64,000 nt of DNA from Coix lacryma-jobi var. lacryma-jobi (GCA_009763385.1 CM019822.1:11626127-11690126), one strand, 5' to 3'; shown: positions 23,115 through 35,815, counted from the stretch's first letter. A program made the numbers and translations. The notes: generated from the sequence alone by a model not told the origin.

Positions 23115-26100
23115 GACCCTCATTCATGCCATAAATTCTTGCAGGGCCCCGATGCCCAAATTTGGCGCGCAGCCCTAGTCTTCGTCGGTGCGGTACTCTC
23201 TCCCGAGGTCCTCCACAGCGGGCTCAACCTCGACCCCGAGCTCGAAGGAGGAGGGCTCCCGACACAGCTGCTGGCGTCAGGAGGCAGCACGTCCTCCTCG
23301 AAGATCTGGCGAGCGATGTACCCGCCTCTCCATCTTCTCCAAAATTTTGTCAACACGGCGGTTGTTCCACTCCTCGTCCTTCCCCTCGATCTCGATGAAG
23401 CCGTTGGTGACAACGTGGACCGGAAGCGGAAACCGGAGCGAACCGACCGCGAGCGTCTGCTTGACGCCATGATGGAGAGCTTGCCGGACACGGTCCCGCG
23501 CCGCTGCGTCGAAGAAGCACAAGGCGTCGACCAGGCATCGCCTCGGGCCACCGCGCCTTCTGCCGCAGCTACTGGAGGAGCACCCCACATGGGGCCAAGC
23601 CGGTCGAGGGAGGTGCGAGCCCGCTCCGCCACCATCGTCTCATCTTGGAGTTGGTCCAAGAGAGCCTGGTTCGTCCCGCGGAGCTCCTCGACCGTCTTCT
23701 CGACCCCTGCGCAACGAACAAGGAAGAGTGAGACTGCGGCGTAACAAAAAACTTCGAGACCCAAACAAGAACAAGGTGTAAGCCTCACCGTCGCAGTGTT
23801 GCCCCAGTGCGGCAAGTCGTTGGTCAGGCCCTCAGCACGCTGCTCAAGCCTGCGCTTCTCGGCCAGCATGAGGAGCCTCTCGACCTAAGGTCCTCGATCA
23901 GCCGGCCCGCCTCCACCAGGGCCAGATCCTTGCGGATCACCTCCTGCCGCGCCGCCCCCTCGGCAGCTCGGCGGTGGCGGCACCACTCTCGGCGTCTTCG
24001 GCCTCTTTTCTCGCCGCCCCGCTGCGGTTCTGGCAGCGGCGGCCTCGCCACGGGCGTCAGCCTCCTCCTGCTTCGCCGCCTCGCTTCAGCCCGGGCGGAG
24101 GTGGCCTCGCTTCGGGCGTCCGCGGCCTCCTTCCTCGACGCTTCGAGAACGGCGGCGGCCTCCTCCTTGGATCGAGCGACCTCGCCTCGAGCCACCCGGA
24201 CCTCCGCCTCCGCCTCGTTGAGCCGGCTCGCCATTTGGGCGTTCCGGCTCAGCTCCGCGCGGAGATCTTGAAGCTCTGCCTCAGCCGCGCGAGGGCGGCT
24301 GACACCTGTGCGGACCGGCCCGCCTCCTCGGAGCAGGACCGCTCCGCCTCCGCCATAAGCTCGGCCACCTCCGGAAGATGGACCGCACCTCGCGCGGGGC
24401 CCCCTGCTGGGCCGGCTGCTCGATGGGAACCACGGCAAGGGGCGGGCTCAGTGGGACGGGAAACGGCCATATTGGTCGTCGGGCTCGATGTCGGGCAGAT
24501 CCTCCTCCGCCTCGAGCTGCCCGGACAGCGACCCGCCGCCCGATGGCACGGGCCCCGACTCCCTCCGTCCCTCCGCCGGCACTTCCTGTTGCTCCGCCGC
24601 CTCCCGAGGCGGCGTCACTACCTCGCGTGGGGGCGAAGGCTCGAATGGCGGCGGATCGATCGAGGGAAGGCTCGACCCGGGCCCTCTCCCTGATCGGGTC
24701 CTCCGGCGTTTTGTCAGCGCTAGCCGGCCCCTCGGGCGCCTCCGTCATCGTCGAGCCCCCGGCGAGGAGCGGCCCCTGCTCCAGCTCGTTCAGGAGGTCC
24801 TCCACCGTCGGCTCCTTCTCCCCGACGCCTCTCCCCCCTTTCCTCCTCCGCAGCCCGGCTCGTGCTGGTCGGGGCCACAAGGGGCGCAGTCTCCTCAGCC
24901 CCAGACACCGCGGGGCCGTGCTCGCCCCAGGCGCTTCCCCCCCGAAACAGCCGTCGCGGGGGGGGAAGGGTGCGCTCCCAGCTGCGCCGTCGCCGGAGGA
25001 GGAGGAGGGGGAGGAGGCAGCGCCTCAGTTGACGTGGTGGAGGCTGGCTCGATGCCGTAGGCTGTGGCCCCTGCAATACGAGATGACAGCGATATCTCGA
25101 GATGACACAGAATCGGAAGGATGCCTCGACCCCTGTGGTCGATGGCGACGGCCTCACGGAAATTCGCGACGACCATCTGGCCTCCTCGAGCCATGGCAGC
25201 TCGAGCCTTCTCCAGCCAAGCGGCTTCTCTAGCGGAGGAAGGAGCCATACCTCGAGGTGCCTGTGCCTCGACGGGGCTCGAGGTCTTGGCCCTCTTGGAC
25301 GAAGCGAGGTCCACCTCCTGGTAGGAGCGCTTCCCCCTGAGAAAACGGAGATAGCATGTGTCATCAAAAGTAAAGAGGTGAAGCCTCACTACCGACGAGG
25401 CCCAAGAAAACTACTCACCCGAAGCGGCGGCTGGGCTTCTTCCCGGAATCGCCGGACCCACTCGGGGGCTTCGAGCCCACCCCACGGCTCGAGCCCTGTG
25501 CCTGGGCCGTCTCCGTAGGGCTGGGATGGGGGGAAGGCTCCCGACGCCTCCCGTGGCTCGACCTCGAGGGAGAGCCCTCCTTCCGCCCCACATCGCGGGA
25601 GGGCGACCGTACCTCCCTCGTGCTGTCGTCGTGGCGCCCGCCCCGGCGCGGGCTCCGGGACCTGCTCCGGCGCTTGCGCTGGTGGTCGCGCCTCCCGCGT
25701 CCGCTTCGTGTCCCGGCGGCGGTGCGGCGATGGACTCCCGGGACGCCCACGCCCCTGGTCACGAGACGCTCGGGGACTCCTCCCCGATGCTCGTGATGGC
25801 GCGGGCTCGACGCCTCCTCCTGGCGCCCCGCTCCTCCGCGGGCTCGACGGCGCCTTGACGGCTCGCGGCGGTCGGGCCGAAATCCCTCTCGACCTGTCGG
25901 CCGCTTCTCGAAGCCCGACCCTTCTCGAGACCCCCCGTCTGGGCTGACGCGGGGGCGGCCTCCGTTGGTGCTGTGGCGGAGGCGCTCTGGTTCCGGGGCT
26001 TCCTTACGACCGGGGGCACGTCCGGCGCGGAGCTCGACGGACCTCGGCCCCTCGACGAGGCAGGGATCGGCGCCGCCTTCCGCGGCTGCGTCCCGCGCGA

Positions 26101-27504
26101 CCCCTTTGTCGGGGGGACCCCCGTGTACCCTCCTGCACAGAGGAGCGGTCAGCCTGTCATCGACGAGCCCCGCGCGCATCAGGCGCGCATCCATCCCCTC
26201 GTCGTCGCTCTCCTCCTCATCACCACTCTCCTCCTCCGAGCTCGGGGAGCTCAGCTCGGGGGACCCGTCCTCAGGCTGACGGTTACGACGAGCCTTCGCC
26301 AGTCTCTGCTCCCGAGCTAAGCGACGCAAGTTTTTGTTTTTCTCTTTCTTCTTTTTGCATCCTTGCTCTCCTTGTCTTTCTGAGCAGAGAGGCGCCTCAC
26401 CTGAGAATCCGCGGCGTCCTCCCTCACCGGGGGCCTCGACGCGCGACAAGTAAATGCCCCCTGAAAAAGAAGAAGCGTGATGAGACAAACCACAAGACGG
26501 ATGCAAAAGGATCGAAGGAGGAAAAAGGGGGAGGAGGCTCGAGATAGCTCGGCTCGAGAGAGGCTTACCAGGTCGAGACACCCCTCGTCGGGTGCCATGG
26601 CAACCAGGTTGGTGTACTCAGGGATGAACGGCCCCTGGATCGTGATTGACACCCGGGAGACGCCCTCGTTCCGGACAGCCTCCCCTCGGCCATCCTCGAG
26701 CGATTGAGCGCCTCGAGCTGGGCCTGCGGCCCCATCTCGTGCATAAGAAGGGGGCGGTCCGCCAGCAGGAGAACTCTTCGCTGGTGGAACGCCCAAATGA
26801 CCGCTTGCACGGTCAGCTTCTTCTCGTCCACCAGCGTCTTCATCATCTCCATCAGCGGGGCCAGGTGGCGTTGCCTGTCCGTCGCGACGCCCCAGGTCCA
26901 CTTCTCCGGGCGTTGAGTGAGGACCCTGCCGGTGTACTGCGGAAAGAGGCCACCTTCGTTCCGCAGATAGAACCAATGGTCGTCCCACCCGGCCTGGTTG
27001 GTGGAAAGCTTGTATCGTAGGTACTCGCGGGGACATTGGCCGACGAGGTCCCCGCCCTCGCGGTGATGGCAAGGGAGCCCATGCGCACGGGCCGCCTCCC
27101 GCTGGGCTTTAGGGACTTGATGAAGAGCTCGCCCCGGAAGAGATGGACGAACATCTCCCAGTGCGGCTCCATCTTCAGGTACCCCTCGCACACCGCGGCG
27201 AATATGGCGGCGTGCGAGATGGAGTTGGGGGAGAAGTGTTGCAGCTCCACCTCGAAGTGGTGGGCCAGCCCTCGCAAGAAGCGGCTCGGCGGGACGCCGA
27301 GCCCCATACGGTGGTAGCGCGCGAAGCTCACCACGTACCCCTCCGGCGGGTGCGGCTCCCGGTGCTCCGCCGACGGATAACCCACATGTGGGTCCCTCCT
27401 CCGGGTTGGGGCGCAGAAGCCCCTGGGCCACCAGCGAGTCCATTTCGCTCTGCGTCACCTTCGACGGGCTCCAGTCTTCGGCCGCAGCATCTGTGTCTGG
27501 GCGG
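23115..27504 (-). pseudogene. Antisense gene of gypsy element E (Transposase_28-like), severed from its start
   Basis: It reads opposite to gag. Its ATG and promoter lie at 62228-62377, cut off by element B. From 27504 downward: SPSKVTQSEMDSLVAQGLL, then a Transposase_28-like (PF04195, putative gypsy-type transposon) segment at about 27345-27150 with EGYVVSFARYHRMGLGVP and HFSPNSISHAAIFAAVCEGY, then YRYKLSTNQ-type and MHEMGPQAQLEALN segments, an acidic ELSSPSSEEESGDEEE region (about 26240), and an alanine/glutamate-rich coiled coil (about 24380-23950). Candidate GT-AG introns are 26461-26568, 25337-25418 and 23707-23788, each with a plant-like donor (GTAAGC, GTGAGT, GTGAGG) and a CAG acceptor. 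Several frame changes occur inside exons. Function is unknown; extra antisense ORFs are known in Tat-lineage elements. Confidence 0.65.
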
Positions 27505-28773
27505 TGTAAGGACCTGTGTGGCCTAGAGGGGGGGGTGAATAGGCCTGTCAAAAATCACAGCTTAAAACTAAATTAGATAGGCCCGGCACTACCGCCCTGT
27601 GCCCGGCACTGCCGCTCCCCCGCACTGCCGGCCTCAGCGCGGTACTGCCGCGCAGATGAAGACCAGAAGCTGCAATTCGAAATCTAACCACAATCTGCAG
27701 ATTCTATATGAATAGGAATGTAACAATAGACTATATGAACCAGCAGAAACAACTACTCCAAGCCAAATATGAAAGATAGAGTAGATCGAGTCAAACCCTA
27801 GAATATATCACAAGCTCATGAACATAGAGAATGAAACTAAGCAAGCACGCGAGACAAGTGATTTATCCCGTGGTTCAGCTCGCCACCAAGGCTTGCCTAC
27901 CTCCACGTTGTTGAGGTTGACCACTTAGGTCATGAGCTTTGCAACTCAACCTCGTTCTCAAGTCAAGGAACCAAATCCTTGAGGTGAGGGGTAATTTTAC
28001 TAGCTGCACAAGTGATTACAAACCTCCCTAGGCCGCCACACAAGTTGGCAAGGCTCTAGGGCGACGCCTAGCGGCTAGGGTTCCAAGAACCCAAGAGTAA
28101 TAGAAGCAAATCCACCGGCTATGGCTCAACTCAAGTGCTCTAGGCAGTAGATCTCAGCTAGGGCTCCTCTTTGGTGAAGGTTTGAGCCTCTCAACCACTT
28201 GGAATCAATGGGAATGAAGATTTTGGTGGTTGGGAGCTTGGAGGGCCTTCAATGGAGAGAAGGAGCTTGTCTGGAGGTAGGTGGAGTGAATGGTCGTAGA
28301 TGACCGTTGGGGGGCAGAGGGGGTGATGTAAATACCCCCTGCCATCCAACGGGCAGTTTAAGTCGCGGCAGTGCCGGCCTCAGCCCGGCAGTGCCGCGGC
28401 CCGGCACTGCCGCGCCTAGAGCGGCACTGCCGCGCCTACCAAGCAGACAGGTATAAATCTGAGTTAAGTGCAGCTGTCTTTGGTTGGAAATGTGGATGGT
28501 TTGGTTGGTTTGAGCACATATCATTCAGCCATATCAATGAATTTGCATTCCCCCTTTATAGTACGGCATTCCTAAACTCAAGTAATCAAAATAAAATATC
28601 TTTGAAGCGCTTTGAGTTCGGAACCGACGAAATGTAGTGTGAGGGGTCCACCAACGCATATACACCATCCTTTCTTAACATAACCTGCTTATCAACTTTA
28701 TAAATCTCATTAGTCCTCTAATCGTGTGGTCATTATCACCAAAACCCACAATTAGGGCTTGATTGCACTTACA
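27505..28773 (-). repeat. 3' LTR of Sirevirus B
   Basis: Plus-strand ends are TGTAAGGACCTG ... GCACTTACA, so TGTAAG/CTTACA are inverted. It contains two clusters of CGGCACTGCCG-type palindromes (about 27580-27660 and 28365-28440). Visible differences from the 60950 copy are mainly single-base indels in G or C runs plus about three substitutions. Confidence 0.9.
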
Positions 28774-29590
28774 ATCTCCCCTTTTTGGTGATGATGACAA
28801 CACAATTAGAGCTTACAAGAGAAGGGTATAAAACTGAGATTTTGAAGCTTAGGTGTGAAACCTCCCCCTAAATGTGTGAATGAGAGCTGAATTCTCAAAT
28901 TGGCATAAAAGGCCAACATTCACATATTAAGTGGAATATAGGTTCAGTTTCACATCTGATAGCTTTGTGGGGTGCAATTAAACTGTGTCAATAATATAAC
29001 GTGATGCGAATGACAGTTTAAGCACATCAGAGGTGTTTGCTGTCTTTTGCCAGAGCGGCACTGCCGCTCTGGGCGCGGCACTGCCGGGGCCCGGCACTGC
29101 CGGCCCTGGAGCGGCACTGCCGCTCAGGCAACAGTCAGCAAACGCAGCGGACAATATATAAAACCACAAAGCATATATCAAACTGATCTAAACAAGATAG
29201 CACAAACTAAATAAAGCAGGTAAATGATACATGTCCACATCCAAGCATACGAAGTAGTACGATAGAGTATATTACAGAAATAGAGTTTTAAACGGTCCAA
29301 CTCTATCATCTCACAACTACAACTAAGATGGGGACATGAAAAGCTGGAAAAAAAAATGTTGTACCCCCTTCTCTTCACCTACTTCTCCCCCTTTGGCAAC
29401 AAGTCACCAAAAAGATCAAAGAGAGAAGAGAAGAGTGTCCAAGCACTCAATCATCATCCGATGCAACCTTGTCCCACTCACCTCATCTTCTTCCTCTTCT
29501 TCTTCCTCCTCCTCATCATCGTCGTCGTCGTCGTCGGAGACCACGGCCTTGCCCTGACGGTGATGGGTGTACTGGTGTAGCGGGTCGAGG
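28774..29590 (-). other. Sirevirus B 3' untranslated region with polypurine tracts
   Basis: On the minus strand a purine tract (AAAAAGGGGAGAT) abuts the LTR at 28774. Additional purine runs of the same form occur at about 28862-28872 (CCTCCCCCTAAA on plus) and 29383-29393 (TTCTCCCCCTTT). Repeated internal polypurine tracts are a known Sirevirus feature. A CGGCACTGCCG cluster lies at 29055-29125, and a (TCG/TCC)n stretch at 29480-29540. Confidence 0.65.
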
Positions 29591-31170
29591 CGGAGGCACG
29601 TAAGACCGACGAGGTGGCACTGGCACGATCTCCTCCTGCTCCTCCTCCTCATCATCCTCATCAAAATCATCATCATCAAGACTGGGGAGGTCAAGCGAGG
29701 TGGAGAGCGGGGTGGAGGTAACGGCGAACGTCCCGCCGCTCTCGCTCTGCGCGCTGCTCAACAAGCGCCTGGTGTGCCGTCTCGGCTGCGTAGGTGCAGG
29801 TAAAAAGATGGCCTTGATCCATCGTACTAGCTTGCTCTTCTTCTTCCTCTGATAGGAAGGGCGAGAGCTCTCAGGCCTGTCACTAGCTGCTGCCCCTGCT
29901 GAACCTCCTGCTGCCGCCTTCTTCTTCTCTCAGCCCTGTACGGCTCATGCAACCCATCCTTAACAAAAGAATGTCCGGAGACCATCTCAATCATAAACAT
30001 GATATACGGTGCATATAGAACCGCCTTCCTAGCATCCTCTGCTGCAACCTGAAGCTCGTCCAAATAAAGCTGGATATAGAAAAAGGTCTAGCCTGAGGGC
30101 CATCCTAGCCAACATATTCCTGCCATAATCCATACAAGTTAGAATGTGACCCTCCCTTCGGGTTGAGCGTCTGCCTGAATAGGTTGTTGAGCATGTATAG
30201 AAAGGTTTCAGCCCCTTCACCAACCCATCAGCCTTGCGAGGATCATCATATAAGTGGGCAATCTCACTATCTGTCAGCGTCCTCTCATCATGCAGGTTAT
30301 CCAACTGCCTGTCATCGCTGCCCAAGCCAAGGATCCTACTAAAGGTCTCATAGTGACCTTGTAGTGGCGACCCTCGGTCATCCAGTGCATCTCCTCCAAC
30401 ACATTATCAACATATAGAGTGGCATGAAACTGAGAAATGATCTCCACATTCCAGTTGTACTGGAAACCCATCAAATCATACATATTTCTTCTCTTGCATG
30501 CAGCTATCACCCTGTTGATCTCACTGTCAGTCTTGGCCTCAAGATGCTCCCAATCTACATATCTCATACTTAGAATCTTGGACTTTTTGGCATTGAACAG
30601 ACTGAACGGTAGAAATCTGAATGAAATTCATTCTAGAACCTGTAGTCAATCCCCATGTCCTTTGGAGCATTGTAGGATTTTGCTGACGCTGTGCCTTCAC
30701 TGACGAGAACTGCTGGTGGTAGGACACCATCTGTCTGGGCCTGGTGTCCTGTGGTGCCCTCTCCAAAACATCCTCCTCATAGGGCTGGATGTGGTCTCTG
30801 CTGACCCTCTCGCTATGTGCTCTGGAGTGGCAGGGTAAAGGTCTTCCCTGATCTGACGACCCTGCATCTGGAGACGGATCTCGTCTCGTATCTGCTGCCT
30901 AGCTGAACTGCCTCCTTGGGCGAGCACCACCACGAACGGCTGGCTGCTTGCTCCTCCCCCTGAGCGGGTCCAACCTCCTCTTGGTCCTCCTCTCTTCATC
31001 GCTTCCTCCCGACATCTAAAAACATGAACACTGTGTGTTAGAAGACCGTATAAGGACTGGTAGATCATAGAGAGGCAATAGAAATTGATGGAAGAGGTGT
31101 TGGCTGGATCAGAACTCTGCACAGAGTCCGGCACTGCCGCTCTGGGAGCGGCACTGCCGGGGCCCGGCAC
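29590..31170 (-). pseudogene. Extra (envelope-like) region of Sirevirus B, decayed
   Basis: Minus-strand frames between about 31015 and 29600 together look like one degraded gene: MKRGGPRGGWTRSGGG near 31000, MRYVDWEHLEAKTDSEIN near 30565, then LTDSEIAHLYDDPRKA near 30270 and MDELQVAAEDARKAVLYAPY near 30060, each in a different frame or with stops between. The location, after RNase H and before the purine tract, is where some Sireviruses carry an extra ORF called envelope-like. No signal peptide or clear membrane segment is visible, so an envelope role is not supported here. Confidence 0.5.
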
Positions 31171-31950
31171 AACCGCGCTGGGCGCGGCACTGCGCGCAGG
31201 CAGACCGGATCTGAGCCAAACAACACCACATCCACCACCTCTACTACTACTACTCTACTCCCCTATCATCTACAAACCTTCTACACCTCTAAGAACAATA
31301 TCCATGGCGCATTTTATAAATCGAAAAAGTTAGGTTAGGGATTTGAATCTTCACCTTGGGGAAAGAAGAAGAGGGATGGAGTCCCTTGGTGAAGAGGAAA
31401 GCGAGCAGCACGGAGAGAGACCCGAGCGGCACTACCGCTGGCCGGAAGCTCCGGGGAGTCGTCGGCCGGTGGAAGGTCTCGGTCACCTCCAAGTCGCCCG
31501 TGAGAGAAAGAGAGAGATGGGAGAGGGGTTACGGTGGTGAAAGTGAATGGATGAGGGAGAGAGAGGGGAAGTCACGGGTAGAATAGGAAAAAAACCTTTT
31601 CCCTGTGACCCCACTCGGTAACAGACTGATTCAGCCGAATCAGTAAGTCGCGGCACTACCGCGCCTGCGCGGCACTGCCGGGGCCCGGCACTACCGCCGC
31701 CTGGCCCGGCACTGCCGGACAGTTACCTACAGAGAGAGTTATTCTCTAAGATACTACAACTTATTCTTGGAGTGGACAGGTACCTCATGCATGATATGAC
31801 CAGCAGCAAGTAATCAATACAGAACAATGGTCATACCAAGCAAGTTTCTTACAAAGATTTTGAAACACAAATATGAAAGTTTTGAAATTTGTTTACCTAG
31901 GTCAAAACTAGTTGATCAATCAAGCATGCTAGGTTTCAAACTAAGTTACG
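31171..31950 (-). other. Sirevirus B spacer between RNase H and the extra region
   Basis: Non-coding so far as can be seen. CGGCACTGCCG-type palindromes occur at 31128-31200, 31425-31440 and 31650-31720. The plus-strand frame at 31343-31540 is not supported by any family. Confidence 0.4.
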
Positions 31951-32715
31951 AGAGTCAAGTATATTTAGTTCACTCCTTAAAGCACAAAACCTTGACTCAT
32001 CTAGAGGCTTAGTGAAGATATCGGCTAGTTGTTTGTCGGTGCTCACATGTTTGATGGCGATATCTCCTTTGATTTCATGATCTCTCAAGAAGTGATGCCG
32101 GATGTCTATGTGTTTTGGTTCTTGAATGACACACTGGGTTGTGCTAGCTTTATGGCGCTCTCATTGTCACACAAGAGTGGGATATGAGTAAATTGACATC
32201 CGAAATCACGAAGGGTTTGCCTCATCCAAAGTATTTGCGCACAACATGCACCTGCTGCAACATACTCGGCCCTCGGCTGTGGATAGGGCTACACAATTTT
32301 GCTTTTTAGAACTCCAAGACACTAAGGAGCGTCCAAGGAATTGACATGTCCCGAAGTGCTTTTTCGATCTACCTTGCAACCGGCGTAATCGGAATCCGAA
32401 TAGCCAAGTAGATCAAACTTGGAGCCCTTAGGATACCACAAGCCAAGGTTTGGAGTGTGAACTAGATATCTCAAGATTCTCTTAACGGCCACTAAGTGAC
32501 ACTCTTTCGGGTAGCTTGAAATCTAGCACACATGCACACACTAAGCATAATATCGGGCCTAGATGCGCATAAGTAAAGGAGGGAGCCAATCATGGAACGA
32601 TATACCTTGAGTCCACAGCTTTTCCTTCCTTATCAAGATCAAGATGTCCATTAGTTGGCATGGGCGTTTTGATAGGCTTAGCGTTCACCATGTCAAACTT
32701 CTTTAACATATCATG
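31950..32715 (-). pseudogene. pol: Sirevirus B RNase H and end of pol, distal part
   Basis: This continues pol after the element D insertion. Minus-strand reading shows MLKKFDMVNAKPIKTPMP near 32705, GYSDSDYAGCKVDRKSTSG near 32390-32335 and RAEYVAAGACCAQILWMRQ near 32275, all standard copia RNase H landmarks. Several in-frame stops and frame changes interrupt it. The proximal half of pol is at 55498-56544, on the other side of element D. Confidence 0.75.
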
Positions 32716-32720
32716 GGTGT

Positions 32721-33456
32721 TGTTGGGGGAAAGGACCCTCGGCAGAGGCGCCGCCCGAACTGGTGCTCGAGATTAGCCCTCGCGCAACGCCTGGTGTGCT
32801 TGCGAGGTTCCTCTCCTATTGGGGACCGCTACCCTGACCCCCGGATGTGGGGACAACCCTCGTCGCTTTGTTGTGTTTCTGTGCAGATCTAAGGCGACGG
32901 TCGCACTGCAGGAAACCTTCGCTGACTCACGACGCCCACCTTCGCTTGGAGCGAAGGTCCAGGCAAGCAGCGAGTGTGCGTTGCCCCAAAGGCAAGCGAA
33001 ACCGAAGGTCCGGCGAGCACGGCCGAAGGCTAAAACCTTCGCCCTTCTCCCGGGGGGCAAGTGAAGCCGAAGGTCCGCAATGACGGAGGTGTGCGGGCCC
33101 AAGGGCGAGCGCGGCCGAAGGTCAAGACCGCCGCACCTCTCCCCGAAGGTGAACAAGGGCCAGGTGGCGGCGCGCTGGAGTGTGACCGATTAGGGTTTCC
33201 GCTTCAGCTGTGTATTTACGCTTTTGCCCTTCCTCCCTGCGCGGAGGCGAGGAATCTTTGCTGTACCCTTTTGTAATTTGGCCCGTGCCCCTTGGCATTC
33301 CCTATAAATACCAAGGGGATGAACAGTGTAAGGCACGACCTTTTGGGAATTCGAGCACCTTCCACTTCCGTTTCATCTTCGCTACTGCATTCGACACTTG
33401 GCCACCTTCGCTCCTCCCCCTGCACAAGTGCGGAGAGGGCAAGTGTGTTCCCAACA
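32721..33456 (+). repeat. 5' LTR of gypsy element D
   Basis: It is 736 bp with ends TGTTGGGGGAAAGG and GTTCCCAACA. The TATA box CCTATAAATACC is at 33300-33312. Repeated short CGAAGGT/ACCTTCG words recur across the LTR (32920-33150) and through the whole element, including its coding regions. Confidence 0.88.
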
Positions 33457-33480
33457 GTTTGGCGCCGTCCGTGGGGATCC
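33457..33480 (+). other. Primer binding site of element D
   Basis: GTTTGGCGCCGTCCGTGGGG follows the LTR directly. TTTGGCGCCGTC-type sites are usual in Tat-lineage gypsy elements; the tRNA was not determined. Confidence 0.7.
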
Positions 33481-33491
33481 GAAATCTTGAC

Positions 33492-34990
33492 ATGGCGGGA
33501 AACAGAAGAGCTCACCCAGCGAGGGACCTACGTGTGCCCAGAGAGACAACGACGGTGGTCCCTCCTGCGGAAGAAATTGTGCAACCCTCGGGGGAAGAGA
33601 ATGTCACCCCAGAACCCCAATCCCTGGGCCCTCAGGTCCCAATGGCGACGCAGCCACACCCTCACACCTCGGGAGAAGGAGAGCGAGAAGAAGAGGAGAT
33701 GGGCCTCGAAGCCCTCGAAAGGCTCGAAGCTGAGCTGCAAGAGAAGAAGAGACGCCTGGAACAGCTTGAGAGGCATAACCGATTGCGCTCAATCAGGCAG
33801 AGGGCTGACGAGGCAAGGGAGCAGCTTCGCCGTATGGAGGAATCCCTCGCTGCGGCAGAAGCCGAAGCCGAAGGCTGGAACGATGAGGAGATACCCCCGC
33901 TGCAAGAGGGAAACGAGGAACAGAATCAAGATAACCATCGTAACCATCCTCCACCCCACCACCAGCAGCACACCCAGAGCCATATCCTGTGAGACACCCA
34001 AACTTCCGCCAGCTCTACCCCAGATGAGAGAGAACAAAACCTTCGCATTCAGCGAAGGCATCAGCAACACCAAATGCCGTATGATCCAAAGTCACCACTC
34101 TCCCAAACACTCCAAACCCAGCCCTGGCCACCATGTTACAATCCACAAAACCTACCTCGCTACGATGGACTTTCCGACCCTCGCCAGTTCATCATGAGCT
34201 ACGAAGCGGCAGTTGCCGCAGCAGGCGGGGATGAATCAACAATGGCAAAATCCTTCGTCATCATTCTGCGAGACATCGCACAAACTTGGTACAGCAACCT
34301 TCGCCCTGGAACTGTGGATTCCTGGATCACCCTCAGAGACAAGCTGTGTACAAATTTCAAGGGCATTACCCCAGCCCCGCTAAACCCCATCGAGCTTTTC
34401 AATTGCAAGCAAGAAGAGCGCGAGCCGCTCCAAGATTACTGGCGAAGGTCATTCAAATCAGAGCAAGGACCCCTGGGATATCTGACGAGGCTGTCATCCT
34501 CGCTGCAGTCAGTGGCCTGCGCCCAGGACCATGCTCCTCAAAATTTGCCAGAAAACCAGCAAACTCGATCGAGGAGTTGCATGAAACAATGGAAAGATAC
34601 TGTAGAGCTGATTGGATTTCAGAGCGAAGTCCGACGCTCGGAGGTCTCAGCAGAGGCCACAGCCGAGGCCCCAACCGAGAGAAAGCAACCTTCGCCAAGA
34701 GCAAAGCAACGTTGGTGCAATCAACAAAGCAACAAACTATGAACATCAAACGCGGGACGCTCAACATCCGAGCAGCCAAGCCCCGCAGGTTTTGCCACCT
34801 CCGCCAAACCAGCGCTACCAGCAGCGAGATCCTGCCAAAATGTATTGTCACTTCTGTGGAATGGGAAAGGGGCACACAACAAAGCAATGCGAATGCTTCG
34901 CCAAGGGAAAAGAATTCCAGGAATCCAGGAAACCAGCTCCGTCAGACCCCCGAACCATAAATCACACAAGGAAACCAAGCTTCCACCCAC
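33492..34990 (+). pseudogene. gag: Gag of gypsy element D, frameshifted
   Basis: It starts MAGNRRAHPARDLRVPRE at 33492; a Glu/Lys-rich coiled coil follows (LEALERLEAELQEKKRRLEQ, about 33710). The frame closes at 33992 and the gag continues in another frame from 34074 with LPRYDGLSDPRQFIMSYEAA and DIAQTWYSNLRPGTVDSW (retrotransposon gag domain), then shifts again near 34460 to ISDEAVILAAVSGLRPGP. A CCHC zinc knuckle, CHFCGMGKGHTTKQC, lies at about 34850-34895. At least three frame changes are needed to read it through. Confidence 0.8.
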
Positions 34991-35229
34991 CAAATCCAAC
35001 ATACCCACTATACCCCCATACTACGGCCTACCTTCGCAACAACCCCCCTACACCCACCACCCACTCTACAACCAAACCCATTATCAGCCAACCACCACCC
35101 CACAACGCCAAACCCACCTTACACAGTCACATACCCAGCTACCCCCAAAAAACCAATTCCAACAACCCACCAAGCCACCAGCGCTCTGCCACCCACCACC
35201 GCCGACCCCGCGTTACCAGCACCACAACC

Positions 35230-35815
35230 TGTGAAAGCCGAAGCCTCGAACCAAACAACCATCAACAATCCAACATCGACCTTCGGTGTCATTCTAGCTA
35301 TCACCGGAGGCTCAAACGAAGACCATGGTAACAAACGGCAAAGGAAGGAACATGCCAGGCGCGTTCACCACGTGGCCGTCGAAGGACCACATAAATTCGG
35401 TCGTTGGTCTCACATCCCCATAACCTTCGATTCCAGTGACATGAAGCTAAGAGATTACCCTCACACAGATGCCATGGTGATCGAAACAACCTCGCTGGGT
35501 GGACCGTCACCAAAATACTGGTCGATACAGGAAGCTCCGCTGACATCTTGTTCGCTTCAACCTTCGACAGCATGAAGCTTGACAGAAATCTTTTGCAACC
35601 GGCCGACAACCCCCTATACGGTTTCGGTGGTCAACAAGTGAGAGCCGTCGGGAAAATTTCTCTGCCCGTGACCTTCGGCGACCAAATCAACTGCAGGACG
35701 GAACATATAACATTTGATGTCGTCGACATGTTCTACCCATACAATGCCATTTTTGGCCGAGGGGTCACAACGCGTTCAATGCGGTCATCCATCCCGCCTA
35801 CCTATGCATGAAACT
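35230..35815 (+). pseudogene. pro: Aspartic protease domain of element D
   Basis: GPHKFGRWSHIPITFDSSD at about 35390 precedes the active-site motif ILVDTGSSADILFASTFD (about 35515-35570) and VTFGDQINCRTEHITFDVVD with YNAIFGRG (about 35670-35765). The frame changes once between the two parts. It is the retropepsin-like domain that processes the gag-pol product. Confidence 0.8.

Noticed and set aside
29480..29760. Acidic minus-strand frames (DDDDEEEE) as a real protein
   Set aside because: They come from a simple trinucleotide repeat (TCG/TCC)n, with plus-strand serine-rich frames as the mirror image.
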